Shown one piece after another: positions 54,201 through 62,083 of a DNA stretch of 64,000 nt; position 1 is the first letter of the stretch, and each line of letters starts with the position of its first letter. This DNA is from Ancylobacter defluvii. GTDB lineage: Bacteria; Pseudomonadota; Alphaproteobacteria; Rhizobiales; Xanthobacteraceae. The DNA lies in the NCBI RefSeq assembly GCF_018390605.1, contig NZ_JAHBGD010000013.1, forward strand, positions 94,453-158,452, written 5' to 3'. The notes below the pieces were generated by a model. It made no database searches. It saw only the letters and a list, made by a program, of their open reading frames with translations, and was not told the origin of the DNA. Made by a program: the position numbers and the translations under genes.

Positions 54201-57200
54201 CGCCTGTTCGACGAGCGCGGCAATGGCCTGCTCGCGGCGCTGGAAGATCGCAGCGTCGGCATCACCAGCGAGATCGGCCGCAGCTCGACCGAGATGCTCG
54301 CCGCCCTCGACGACCATCGCGACACGCTGGTGCAGGCGATCGACCGCACCCGTACCGGCGCGATGGAAGACATACAGCGCGCCAGCGAAGAGCTGCTGCA
54401 CACGCTGGAATCGCGTTCCGACGTCATCGTCTCCGCCTTCGAGGCGACCACCAGCGAGCGGTCCGAGCAGCTGATGCGAGTCAGCGACGAAGTGCTGAGC
54501 GCCGTGGAAGCCCGCACCGTCGGCCTTCTCGACGCCTTCCAGCGCTCGACCGCCGGCGCCGCCGGTGACATGGCGCGGGTCGGCGACGACCTGATCTCCA
54601 ACCTGCGGAACCAGAGCGGCGAGGTTGTCGCCGCCATGCAGCAGGCCGGTGGCCAGCTCGCCGAGGAACTGACCCGCAACTCCGCCGCCCTGGTCAACGA
54701 CATTGACGGTCGCAGCGCCCAGCTGGTCGAGGTACTGCGCCAGTCGAGCGACGTCACCTCCGCCGAATTCCTGCGGCTCACCGAGCAGTTCGTGCGCGAG
54801 CTCGACGAGCGCGGCGGCACCATCGTCGATACCGCCCGCCAGACCGCCGAATTCGCCGCCGCCGAGCTGGCGCGCGTCAGCGAGGACTTTGCGGTCTCGC
54901 TCGACGGCCGCGGCGAAGCCATGGTCGACGCTGCCCGCCAGACCGCGGAAGCCGCCACCATCGAGCTTTCCCGTGTCAGCGACGAATTCGTCGCCTCGCT
55001 CGACGGCCGTGGCGAAGCCATGGTCGGCGCCGCCCGCCAGACGGCGGAAGCCGCCACCGCCGAGCTCGCCCGCGTCAGCGAAGAGTTTGTCACCTCCCTC
55101 GACGGCCGCGGCGAAGCCATGGTCCAGGTGGCGCGTCAGACCGCCGAAGCTGCCGCCGTGGAACTTGCCCGCCTCAGCGACGAGCTGGTGCAGGCGCTCG
55201 ACGGACGCAGCGAAGCCATTGTCGATGCCGCCCGCCAGACCACCGATTACGCCGCCACCGAGCTGGCCCGGGTCAGCGAGGTCTTCCTCGGCTCGATCGA
55301 TGGGCGCGGCGAAGCCATCGTCAGCGCTGCCCGCCAGACCACCGAATACGCCGCCGCCGAGCTGGCCCGCATCGGCGATGAGCTGACCGGCACCCTCGAC
55401 GGGCGTGGCAACGCCATCGTCGACGCCGCCCGCCAGGCGGCCGAGTTCGCCTCTTCCGAACTGGTGCGCATCGGCGAGGAACTGGCCGGCACCCTCGACG
55501 GACGCGGCAACGCCATTGTCGACGCCGCCCGCCAGACCGCGGAAACCGCTGCCGCCGAGCTGGCGCGCATCAGCGAGCAGCTGGTGAGCGACCTCGACGG
55601 TCGCGGCGGCGCCATCGTCGATGCCGCCCGCCAGACCGCCGACTTCGCTTCCTCCGAACTGGCCCGCCTCAGCGAGGAGATCACCACCACCCTCGACGGA
55701 CGCGGCACCAGCATCATCGATGCGATCGCCGAGAGCGGCCGCGCGGCGGTGGCGGAGATCGCCATCACCAACGAGGCGCTACGCGGCGATGTCGTCGGCC
55801 TTCTGGAGCGGCTCGGCGACGTCAACGTCCAGCTGCAGGACGTGCTCGCCGGCTCCACGGCCAATCTCGCGGAAATCGAGAACTCGATCTCCACGCGGCT
55901 CGACAGCTTCCGTTCCACCGTCGCCAGCATCGAGGAGACCAGCCAGCTCGCCTCCGGCCGCATGGACGAGCAGATTCGCGAGCTGCGCTCGGTTTCGACC
56001 GATGTGCTGCAGGATGTCTCGACGCTCACCCACAGCTTCAGCGAACAGGCCGGCCTCATCACCGATGTCGCCACCGCCCTCGGCTCGGCCCACGAGAATC
56101 TCGACGAGACGCTCGGCGGCCGCCACGAAGCGCTGCTCGCCCTTGCCGACACGCTGAAGGCCCGCACCGGCGAGATCGACGGCAGGCTCGCCGACTATGC
56201 CCGCGCACTCGACGACACCTTCGCCCGCGCCGAGACCCGCGCCGCCGAGCTGGCGCACAGCATCGTCGAGAGCGCCAGCTCTTCCGCCGATGCCGTCGTC
56301 ACCCAGCAGGAAAAGCTGCGCCAGTCGGTCGAGAGCGAGCGCGAGCGCACCATCACCGATCTCCACCGCACCTATGAGCAGGCGGTGGACGAGGTGAGCG
56401 CCCTGATGGCCAAGGCGCAGGAGAGCTTCACCGGCACCGCCGACGAGTTGCGCCGGTCCGCCAACGACATCCAGGGCCTGCTGGAGAGCACCCGCGACGA
56501 GCTGAAGCGCGGCATCCTCGTACTGCCGGAAGAAACCGAAGCCAGCGCCGCGACGCTGCGCCGCACGGTCAGCGACCAGATCAAGGCGCTGGCCGAGCTC
56601 AACGACATCGTCGCCCGCCACGGCCGGGCGCTCGATATCGACACCGGCGCGCGCAGCCGTCAGGCCGCCCCCGCCCCGGTACCCGCACCGGCCCCCACGC
56701 GGACGGCCGAGCCCGCGCGCCGTGCCGAGGCCCCGCGCCCGGCGATACCGGCGCGCGCCGAAGCCCCGCGCTACGAGCCGGCCGCCCGCGCCTCGACCCC
56801 GGCCCCCGCGGCACGGCCTCAGGCTTCGACCACCCTGCCGCCGGTCCGCCGGCCGGTGCCGACCCCGCCGCCCGCCGCCCCGGACGCCCAGAGCGGCTGG
56901 CTGTCCGAATTGCTGGCCCGCGCCGACACGGAGGTTTCCGCCCCCGCGGCTCGGACGCCGCGCACGCCGGCGCCCGCCCGGCCGGCCGAACCCCGGCCGC
57001 CCGTCAACGAGCGCCCGGTGCAGCACACCATCGAATCGCTCGACTCGCTCTCGGTCGATATCGCCCGGATGATCGACCACGAGGCGGCGGTGGAGCTGTG
57101 GGAGCGCTACAAGCGTGGCGAGCGCAATGTCTTCACCCGCCGGCTCTACACCATGCAGGGCCAGCAGACCTTCGAGGAGATCCGCCGCAAATATCGCCGT

Positions 57201-57368
57201 GATCTCGAGTTCCGCGACACGGTGGACCGCTACATCCTGGAGTTCGAGCGGCTGCTCGAGCAGATCTCGCGCGACGAGCGCGGCCAGGCGCTGACCAACA
57301 CCTATCTCACCTCGGACACCGGCAAGGTCTACACGCTCCTCGCCCATGCCGCCGGCCGCTTCGACTGA
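51201..57368 (+). CDS. gpr: Giant growth-pole-ring protein (GPR/RgsE-like), apolipoprotein-type repeats
   Basis: The 2055-residue product has an acidic N-terminus, two membrane segments (about residues 188-210 and 226-250), then about 1550 residues of helical repeats, a Pro/Ala-rich linker (about 1820-1935) and a conserved basic C-terminal domain (SVDIARMIDHEAAVELWERY, RRLYTMQGQQTFEEIRRKY). This layout and size match the Agrobacterium growth-pole-ring protein GPR and Sinorhizobium RgsE, which form a ring at the growing pole and are needed for polar growth. Seven 22-residue units cover residues 464-617, and nine exact 33-residue units residues 1204-1500; both are multiples of 11, as in apolipoproteins. 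The ATG at 51201 follows GGAGG. A terminator lies 30 bases after the stop. Confidence 0.85.
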   Translation: MSTSTKKVHQDPAEAALSAIEEALSLDLAEEEVRAGRVDTPHVPSGAEEADAARQEAGEASALPEGEAADLLPARDPEGPRIEMRSRDDFDDEGDFDTDGSLTRDVELGDFDSALSDPDDEPVANRLGPPPILDIPRPDFSEPAPAPRAAGRNELSPGAATGPRAANDDRQSIGQLLAALQRRPSATPYYLAAGASVAWVAAGSALAATAFRGTGFDLSQMLTSPAALAVAAGLIVPPAFFFTLAAMSRRMQEMRIVAQSMAQVAMRLAEPAAAPVAAEAVPPARMQSAVPAVDEEIHRNLSRAGELEMLVRSEVSELERAYEVNETRMRQLIERLQGEREMVLSHAEHVREAIAAAHFSFTHEVDGVSERINTTVAEAADRVSTTLSEKGEHITVALGRVGDTIIDALSDKGGDLITRLQSTGADVNANLSTASNTLISTLGSQSEEITTRLSGITGELATTLASRTDEIGDRLMRTASELSDVVTSRTDELGAKLTAATLNLTETLSSRSSDITDALVSTGTRLADEIAVRAGEVNQTLKSTGDGLVLDLSVRGGEVVRKLEETGARVADTITVRGDDLADRIADTSNRIYETIEGRGGDLERLLGETGERVVHQITLASAGVHDTLAASAEQFGQDLAQRGGTMSEQLSAVGNEVAQTIAQRSQRADQQFRESVETATSSLASRSDAVRELLTTRIKAIEETLSVRGNELADRIGSDTALLGRQITDGLRDFDTVLQTHGSDIVERITERVETIARAMDVNLTGFDDQVSAKTEQVTNALDQRLANIEGVLDRGLEGLNDTLSGRTVEFAKTLTEGAQLATEAMDKSLGTLDGFFADRARQVTDTLAERMDQAARTLTDGAQSANDAMSQSLAMLDGFFEDRARGVTEEIGQRIELADRTLASRSRDIAEVLDARVNRFEETVVGRLESVATSVEVRGAAMADLLGQRVGAVAGQLRGEANDIEQNLTVLIDNVSRTLADRAGDVASLFDTRTEEIGRLFDERGNGLLAALEDRSVGITSEIGRSSTEMLAALDDHRDTLVQAIDRTRTGAMEDIQRASEELLHTLESRSDVIVSAFEATTSERSEQLMRVSDEVLSAVEARTVGLLDAFQRSTAGAAGDMARVGDDLISNLRNQSGEVVAAMQQAGGQLAEELTRNSAALVNDIDGRSAQLVEVLRQSSDVTSAEFLRLTEQFVRELDERGGTIVDTARQTAEFAAAELARVSEDFAVSLDGRGEAMVDAARQTAEAATIELSRVSDEFVASLDGRGEAMVGAARQTAEAATAELARVSEEFVTSLDGRGEAMVQVARQTAEAAAVELARLSDELVQALDGRSEAIVDAARQTTDYAATELARVSEVFLGSIDGRGEAIVSAARQTTEYAAAELARIGDELTGTLDGRGNAIVDAARQAAEFASSELVRIGEELAGTLDGRGNAIVDAARQTAETAAAELARISEQLVSDLDGRGGAIVDAARQTADFASSELARLSEEITTTLDGRGTSIIDAIAESGRAAVAEIAITNEALRGDVVGLLERLGDVNVQLQDVLAGSTANLAEIENSISTRLDSFRSTVASIEETSQLASGRMDEQIRELRSVSTDVLQDVSTLTHSFSEQAGLITDVATALGSAHENLDETLGGRHEALLALADTLKARTGEIDGRLADYARALDDTFARAETRAAELAHSIVESASSSADAVVTQQEKLRQSVESERERTITDLHRTYEQAVDEVSALMAKAQESFTGTADELRRSANDIQGLLESTRDELKRGILVLPEETEASAATLRRTVSDQIKALAELNDIVARHGRALDIDTGARSRQAAPAPVPAPAPTRTAEPARRAEAPRPAIPARAEAPRYEPAARASTPAPAARPQASTTLPPVRRPVPTPPPAAPDAQSGWLSELLARADTEVSAPAARTPRTPAPARPAEPRPPVNERPVQHTIESLDSLSVDIARMIDHEAAVELWERYKRGERNVFTRRLYTMQGQQTFEEIRRKYRRDLEFRDTVDRYILEFERLLEQISRDERGQALTNTYLTSDTGKVYTLLAHAAGRFD
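52590..53051. repeat. gpr: 66-bp (22-residue) repeats in gpr
   Basis: Seven units of exactly 66 bp, each reading roughly (L/I)xxRxxx(I/V)xxxLxxTxxxLxxx at protein level. The units are diverged in sequence but keep length without indels. Confidence 0.85.
54810..55700. repeat. gpr: 99-bp (33-residue) tandem repeats in gpr
   Basis: Nine units of exactly 99 bp start at 54810, 54909, 55008, 55107, 55206, 55305, 55404, 55503 and 55602; a tenth from 55701 is degenerate. The unit core is RGEAIVDAARQTAE, then ELARVSEE and SLDG. No indels occur in 891 bp. Confidence 0.95.
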
Positions 57369-57397
57369 GCAAACGACGGGTAGGTTACGACATTAGG

Positions 57398-57428
57398 ACG
57401 GGCGCCCTCGTGGCGCCCGTTCCGTTTT
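57398..57428 (+). terminator. Rho-independent terminator of gpr
   Basis: ACGGGCGCC (57398-57406) pairs with GGCGCCCGT (57412-57420) around CTCGT and is followed by TCCGTTTTC. Confidence 0.85.
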
Positions 57429-57547
57429 CAAGGCCGGAGGAACACCGCACGGTCGGGAGTGCCGCCGCGGCTCCCGCCGGCGACGTCTCATCCGGCCCGC
57501 AGCGCGGCGATGGGTGCGTCGTCCAGAGCTGAACCTTGATGAATCGG

Positions 57548-58040
57548 TCATGGCCATGGCGGGATCATTCTTCTAGCGCCGGGGAGGCCGAAGCGGGCGA
57601 CGACCTCCCTCGGTTCAGCCAGGGTGAAGACCTGGCCGAGATAGGGCTTGCGGTGAAAGGCAAGCTCCTGCCGCGTGACGATCAGCAGGCTCGCCACGCT
57701 GTCGGGACAGGTGAAGGTCAAGCTTTGCGGCCGAAAGGCATCGAAGGGCAGCACCAGCGATGCCGGGCGGGACGGGTCGCGGCCATCAGCGAAATCGCCA
57801 AGGAAAAATACACGGGACGTTCGAGTGGCCGTCGCCGAGCTTGCGGCGGCGTTCCGCCCTCAGCCAGTCCGCGACGGCCAGCCGGCGCTCCAGATAATTC
57901 GCCCGGACCAGCCGCCTGCCCGACGCCCGGATCTCGTCGAGGATGCGCACGGCCTCGGCGGGCGGCAGATCGCAGAGATTCCTCCCGGCGCCCCGCGCGG
58001 GATCATGGTTATGGGTGATTACCGCCGGGAAAGACATCAT
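57548..58040 (-). pseudogene. Frameshifted conserved small gene of unknown function
   Basis: Two adjoining reading frames on the minus strand read as one protein broken by a shift. The first (58040 to 57786) gives MSFPAVITHNHDPARGAGRN and ANYLERRLAVADWLRAERRRKLGDG, then leaves frame at a run of five T (about 57806-57812). The other frame continues without interruption as FFLGDFADGRDPSRPASLVL, LTFTCPDSVASLL, HRKPYLGQVFTLAEPREVVARFGLPG and stops at 57548. Removing one T would restore an uninterrupted protein of about 163 residues that looks like a conserved hypothetical of this order. It may be a true pseudogene or a base-calling error in the T run. No function is known to me. Confidence 0.75.
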
Positions 58041-58102
58041 GGCGGAATTCCCGTGGGACGAATATCGCCCGGGAGAGGCAGCAGCAGGTCGGCCCGACGG
58101 CT

Positions 58103-58759
58103 TCAGCGCCGGGCCGAGGCCCAGGTCACCAGCTCGGCCAGCACCTGATTGGACGCCTCGTCCAGCGCCCGCGTCGCCTCCGGCCCGCTGGTGCCGGCCG
58201 CCGCCGCCCGGCCGGTGAACACCCGCGCCGCGACGATGCGCCCGCTGGTGCCGGCGACGATGCGAGCGGAAATCTCCACCACCGCCTCGGTGCCGTCATG
58301 GGTCTGCAACCCGAAGGTGCGGATGTCGGTGAGCAGCTGATAGTCGGCCGAGACCCCGTCGCCGGCCCGCGTCACCCAGCGACCGCCGGTGCCGTTCTCG
58401 AAGGTCTCGATCAGCCGGGCCTGCAACAGCGCCGGCAGCCGGTCGCTCCACTGGGCGTCGCCGAGATAGGTGATCTGGCCCGGGCGCGGCTCGACGACGA
58501 TCTGCTGGGTATCAAGCACCTGCAGCGCGGCCGGCGTACTTACCGACAACACGCCCGGCATGGTGCGCGGGGCACTGAAGCCGGCCGGCGCCGAAAGGTC
58601 GAAAGTCGGTATCGGCTTGCTGCCGAGCAGGGAAGCACAACCACCCAGCGCCAGCGATATCGCCAGCGCCACCGCGGCGCCGCGCAGCCGGCGTCGCCGT
58701 CCGTCCAGAACTCCCACGCGCAGGCCCCCACCCGTTCTTGATTCACGCCCAGCCATCAT
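58103..58759 (-). CDS. ABC-type transport auxiliary lipoprotein (PqiC-like)
   Basis: The 218-residue product has a hydrophobic helix ending in the lipobox LALGGCASL (Cys at about residue 42), so the mature part is a lipoprotein anchored to a membrane. The domain matches the ABC transport auxiliary family (PqiC type): ARTMPGVLSVSTP-like strand, GQITYLGDAQWSDRLPALLQARLIETFENG, and ARVFTGRAAA. These lipoproteins accompany MlaD-domain lipid transport systems. Its start codon overlaps the stop of the MlaD gene (TAATG). The long basic stretch before the signal helix suggests that a start further downstream is possible. Confidence 0.88.
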   Translation of the reverse strand: MMAGRESRTGGGLRVGVLDGRRRRLRGAAVALAISLALGGCASLLGSKPIPTFDLSAPAGFSAPRTMPGVLSVSTPAALQVLDTQQIVVEPRPGQITYLGDAQWSDRLPALLQARLIETFENGTGGRWVTRAGDGVSADYQLLTDIRTFGLQTHDGTEAVVEISARIVAGTSGRIVAARVFTGRAAAAGTSGPEATRALDEASNQVLAELVTWASARR

Positions 58760-59805
58760 TATCGTCCAGTGTAGCTGGGAACAGACGACCCGCCAAAGAT
58801 GAACTGGCGCGGGTTGCGTTCGAGATTGCGGAAAACCCGCTCGATCTCGGCCAGCGTGCGGCGACCATCGGCGGCCAGCGCCTCGTATTGCCGCAGGCCC
58901 GGGCCGGTGAACTGGTTGAGGTTCTTCGTCAGTTCGGCCGTGCGCACATCGAGATTGGCCGCCAGCTTCCGCACCTCGGCGGCGGCGGAGGAAATCTCGT
59001 TGAACATGCCCTTGCCTTCCTCGCTGGTGGTCAGTGCGTTGACGTTGTCGAGGATGGTGTCGACCTTGTCCGACATGGTGCCGAGCCGCGAGGTAAAGCC
59101 GCTGATGTCGTTCACCGTCGAACGTACCTTTTCCGGGTCCACCGCCTGCACCGTCTTGTCGAGATTGGCCGCCAGCTGGTCGATCCGCCGCGCCGCCGCG
59201 CCGACATCGTTGAGCAAGCCGTTGATATTGTCGGCATTATTGCCCAGCACGGTGGTGAACTTGTCGACATTGTCGATCACCGAGGTGATCTTGCCCTGGT
59301 TGTCGCGCAGGAGATCGTCGACGCGGCGCACCACATCGTCGACCCGGCCCATGATCTGCTTGGCGCCCTGCACCAGATCCTGCACCGCCCCGGTATCCGC
59401 CTCGATGCGCGGCAGCTGGCCTTCAGCCGGCGTCTGCAGCGGCTCGGCGGAGGCCAGGCCACCGACCAGCCCCACCGAGGCAAGGCCGGTCAGCACCTGC
59501 GCGTTGAGCTGGGCGCGGGTATCCGATTTCACCGGCGTCGTCGGCTGCACGGCGATGGTCGCCACCACCCGGCGCGGGTCGAGCGCATCGAGCCGCAGCC
59601 CGGTCACCTCGCCGACCGGTATGCCGTTGAAGGTGACGGCGGAACCGGTCTGCAAGCCGCTTACCGGGCCGTTGAACACCACGTCATAGAGGGTGCGCGG
59701 CCCGCGCGAAGCCGAGCCGTTGAACCACCACACGAAGGCGAAGCCCGCGGCGACCACCAGCAGGGTAAACAGGCCGATGATCGTATAATTGGCACGCGTT
59801 TCCAT
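58759..59805 (-). CDS. mlaD: MlaD-family lipid-transport substrate-binding protein
   Basis: The 348-residue product has a single N-terminal membrane helix (IIGLFTLLVVAAGFAFVWWF), an MCE domain (about residues 38-120, VVFNGPVSGLQTGSAVTFNGIPVGEV with the usual G.V.G spacing) and a long helical tail of coiled-coil character to the end. MCE proteins form hexameric channels that move phospholipids between inner and outer membrane. It is encoded between the ATPase (9 bases away) and the lipoprotein (overlapping), together with a permease. Confidence 0.93.
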   Translation of the reverse strand: METRANYTIIGLFTLLVVAAGFAFVWWFNGSASRGPRTLYDVVFNGPVSGLQTGSAVTFNGIPVGEVTGLRLDALDPRRVVATIAVQPTTPVKSDTRAQLNAQVLTGLASVGLVGGLASAEPLQTPAEGQLPRIEADTGAVQDLVQGAKQIMGRVDDVVRRVDDLLRDNQGKITSVIDNVDKFTTVLGNNADNINGLLNDVGAAARRIDQLAANLDKTVQAVDPEKVRSTVNDISGFTSRLGTMSDKVDTILDNVNALTTSEEGKGMFNEISSAAAEVRKLAANLDVRTAELTKNLNQFTGPGLRQYEALAADGRRTLAEIERVFRNLERNPRQFIFGGSSVPSYTGR

Positions 59806-59814
59806 CGTCCGGTC

Positions 59815-60645
59815 TCACCGTCCCTCGTCGTGGCCATTCTGCGGGCCGATACCTGCCGCCCGCGCCCGCTTGCCATGGAAATAGGCATGCACCCAGGGAT
59901 GGTCGGACTTCAGCATCGTCTCGATTGGTCCCACCGCGATCACCTTGCCGTCGGCAAGGGCCGCGATTCGGTCGCAGACGCTGTGCAGGCTGTCGAGATC
60001 GTGCGTTACCATGAATACGGTCAGGCCCAAAGTCTGCTGCAGCGTGGCGATCAGATCGTCGAATTCGCCGGCGCCGATCGGGTCGAGACCCGAGGTCGGC
60101 TCGTCGAGGAACAGGATTTCCGGGTCGAGCGCCAGCGCGCGGGCGAGCGCGACTCGCTTGATCATGCCGCCCGACAACTCGGAGGGCATCTTCTCGAGAA
60201 CGTCGGGCGGAAGACCCACCATCTCGACCTTGGCGAGGGCGACCTCGTTCATCAGCCGCTGCGACATGGTGAGGAATTCGCGCATCGGAAACTGGATGTT
60301 CTGCTTCACGGTAAGCGAAGAGAACAACGCGCCCTGCTGGAACAGCACCCCCCAGCGCTGCTCGACCTTGCGACGCTCCTCGAAGCTCAACGCGTCGAGA
60401 TCCTCGCCGAACACCTGCACCGTGCCGGAGACCTTCGGCACCAGGCCGAGGATGGTGCGGGTGAGCACCGACTTGCCGCCGCCGGAGGCGCCGACGAAGC
60501 CGAGGATCTCGCCGCGCCGCACGTCCAGCGACAGGCCCTTGAGGATCTTGCGCTCGCCGAAGGCGACCACGAGGTCGCGGACGTGAATGATCGCATCGTC
60601 ATTCGGTTCGGCATGGGGTGGGGCGCGTTCGGTATCGAGCTGCAT
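59815..60645 (-). CDS. mlaF: MlaF-type ABC transporter ATP-binding protein
   Basis: The 276-residue product has Walker A GASGGGKS, Q-loop LFQQGALFSSLTV, signature ELSGGMIKRVALARAL, Walker B EILFLDEPTSGLDP and the switch histidine in VTHD. The GALFSSLTV wording and the MIKRVALAR signature are typical of Mla/Ttg2 ATPases. It energises lipid transport with the permease encoded 10 bases upstream and the MlaD protein downstream. Confidence 0.95.
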   Translation of the reverse strand: MQLDTERAPPHAEPNDDAIIHVRDLVVAFGERKILKGLSLDVRRGEILGFVGASGGGKSVLTRTILGLVPKVSGTVQVFGEDLDALSFEERRKVEQRWGVLFQQGALFSSLTVKQNIQFPMREFLTMSQRLMNEVALAKVEMVGLPPDVLEKMPSELSGGMIKRVALARALALDPEILFLDEPTSGLDPIGAGEFDDLIATLQQTLGLTVFMVTHDLDSLHSVCDRIAALADGKVIAVGPIETMLKSDHPWVHAYFHGKRARAAGIGPQNGHDEGR

Positions 60646-60655
60646 CGCCGGCCCC

Positions 60656-61804
60656 CTACATATCGATCGCGGCGAAGAACATGGCGAACAGGCCGTCCAC
60701 CACGATCACCAGGAAGATCGCCTTCACCACCGAGGCGGTGGTGTGGGTGCCGAGCGATTCGGACGAGCCGCCCACCCGCATGCCCTCCATGCAGGCGATC
60801 AGGCCGATGATGGCGGCCATGAACGGCGCCTTGATCATCCCGACCTCGAAGGTGTTCAGCGAGATCGCCTCGCGCAGCCGGTTGATGAAGATCTCCGGCG
60901 AGATGCCGCCATAGAGCCAGGCCACCAGCCCGCCGCCGAACAGCGCGCACATCGAGCCGATGAAGGTGAGCAGCGGCACGGCGATGATCAGCGCCACCAG
61001 GCGCGGCAGCACCAGCACCTCGTTGGGATCGAACCCCATGACCCGCAGCGCGTCGACCTCCTCGCGCATCTTCATCGCGCCGAGCTCGGCGGTGAAGGCG
61101 CTGCCCGAGCGGCCGGCGACCATGATCGAGACGATCAACACGCCGAGCTCGCGCAAGGTGAGGATGCCCACCATGTCGACCACATAGGTGGTGGCGCCGA
61201 AGCGGCGGAAATGGAAGATGCCCTGCTGGGCGATGATGCAGCCGATCAGGAACGTCATCAGCGCGATGATCGGCACCGCCCGCAGGCCGGCCCGCTCCAG
61301 ATGAAACACCATCGACGTCCAGCGGAAGGTCGTCGGCCGCACCAGCACCCGCAGGAATGCCGCCATCACCGCTCCGATGAAGGAGAGGAACAGCATCGAG
61401 TCCTTGCCGGTCGCCACCACCGTGCGGCCGGTGACATCGAGCCCGCCGATGATGGGATTGAGATGGCGCCGCGCCGGCGGCACCTCGTGACACCCCTGGG
61501 TTATTTCGTTCAACAGCGGCTGGAAGCGGCGCTCAAGGCCGACGAGACCGATCTTCGCTCCGTTTTCGCCGAGGCTGCGTACCAGCCGGTCGACCATCAC
61601 CGCGCCGACCGTATCGAGGCTGCGCACGCCGGAAAGGTCGATCCGCACCGTCTCCGTGGCGCCGCTGCCAGCCTCGGCCAGCACCGCATCCACCGCCCCT
61701 TCGAGGGCGGCGCTCTGCGTTGCGACCCATCGGCCGTTTCCGACGACCACCAGCTCGCGCCCGTTGCGGGCCACGGCGAGCAGCGGTGCTTCAGCGGCTC
61801 CCAA
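60656..61804 (-). CDS. mlaE: MlaE-type permease with N-terminal STAS domain
   Basis: The 382-residue product has an N-terminal STAS-like domain (about residues 10-110, TVRIDLSGVRSLDTVGAVMVDRLV) joined to the MlaE permease domain (from about 135: LFLSFIGAVMAAFLRVLV, VPIIALMTFLIGCIIAQQG, ELGVLIVSIMVAGRSGSAFTAELGAMKMREEVDAL, and GCMEG-like near the end). No ATG starts the frame; the TTG at 61804 is chosen because AGGGGAG lies eight bases before it. In E. coli the STAS protein MlaB is separate, so this is a fusion; such fusions occur in other bacteria. It is the first gene of the lipid transport operon. Confidence 0.92.
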   Translation of the reverse strand: MGAAEAPLLAVARNGRELVVVGNGRWVATQSAALEGAVDAVLAEAGSGATETVRIDLSGVRSLDTVGAVMVDRLVRSLGENGAKIGLVGLERRFQPLLNEITQGCHEVPPARRHLNPIIGGLDVTGRTVVATGKDSMLFLSFIGAVMAAFLRVLVRPTTFRWTSMVFHLERAGLRAVPIIALMTFLIGCIIAQQGIFHFRRFGATTYVVDMVGILTLRELGVLIVSIMVAGRSGSAFTAELGAMKMREEVDALRVMGFDPNEVLVLPRLVALIIAVPLLTFIGSMCALFGGGLVAWLYGGISPEIFINRLREAISLNTFEVGMIKAPFMAAIIGLIACMEGMRVGGSSESLGTHTTASVVKAIFLVIVVDGLFAMFFAAIDM

Positions 61805-62083
61805 TTCCGGCTCCCCTCTTCCACGCGCGGCGCACGCCAAAATGGCATCACAGGAATCGGACGGCCAGCCGCAGATTCCCGCTAACCTCTTATCCGCGCA
61901 AAGGTCCCGCTGTCGAGGGTACGGGTGCGGCCACCCGGCAGGCGGAGGTAATATTACACAGTTAAACGATGGTCGGCCCGGCACTGTGCTTTCCCTGTGA
62001 CGCCCTGACGCCACATTTGCCGGCACACTCGCCCTCGCCCCTGTCACGCGCCGATTCGCGCCTCTCGCTTCGCCTGTTGACCC

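Noticed and set aside
51456-55120. Minus-strand open frames of 981 and 714 codons inside gpr
   Set aside because: They are antisense to the repeat region and mirror its periodicity; composition is unnatural and no start site or domain is visible.
54810-55700. CRISPR array
   Set aside because: The regular 99-bp spacing is a coding repeat in frame throughout gpr; there are no unique spacers and no cas genes.
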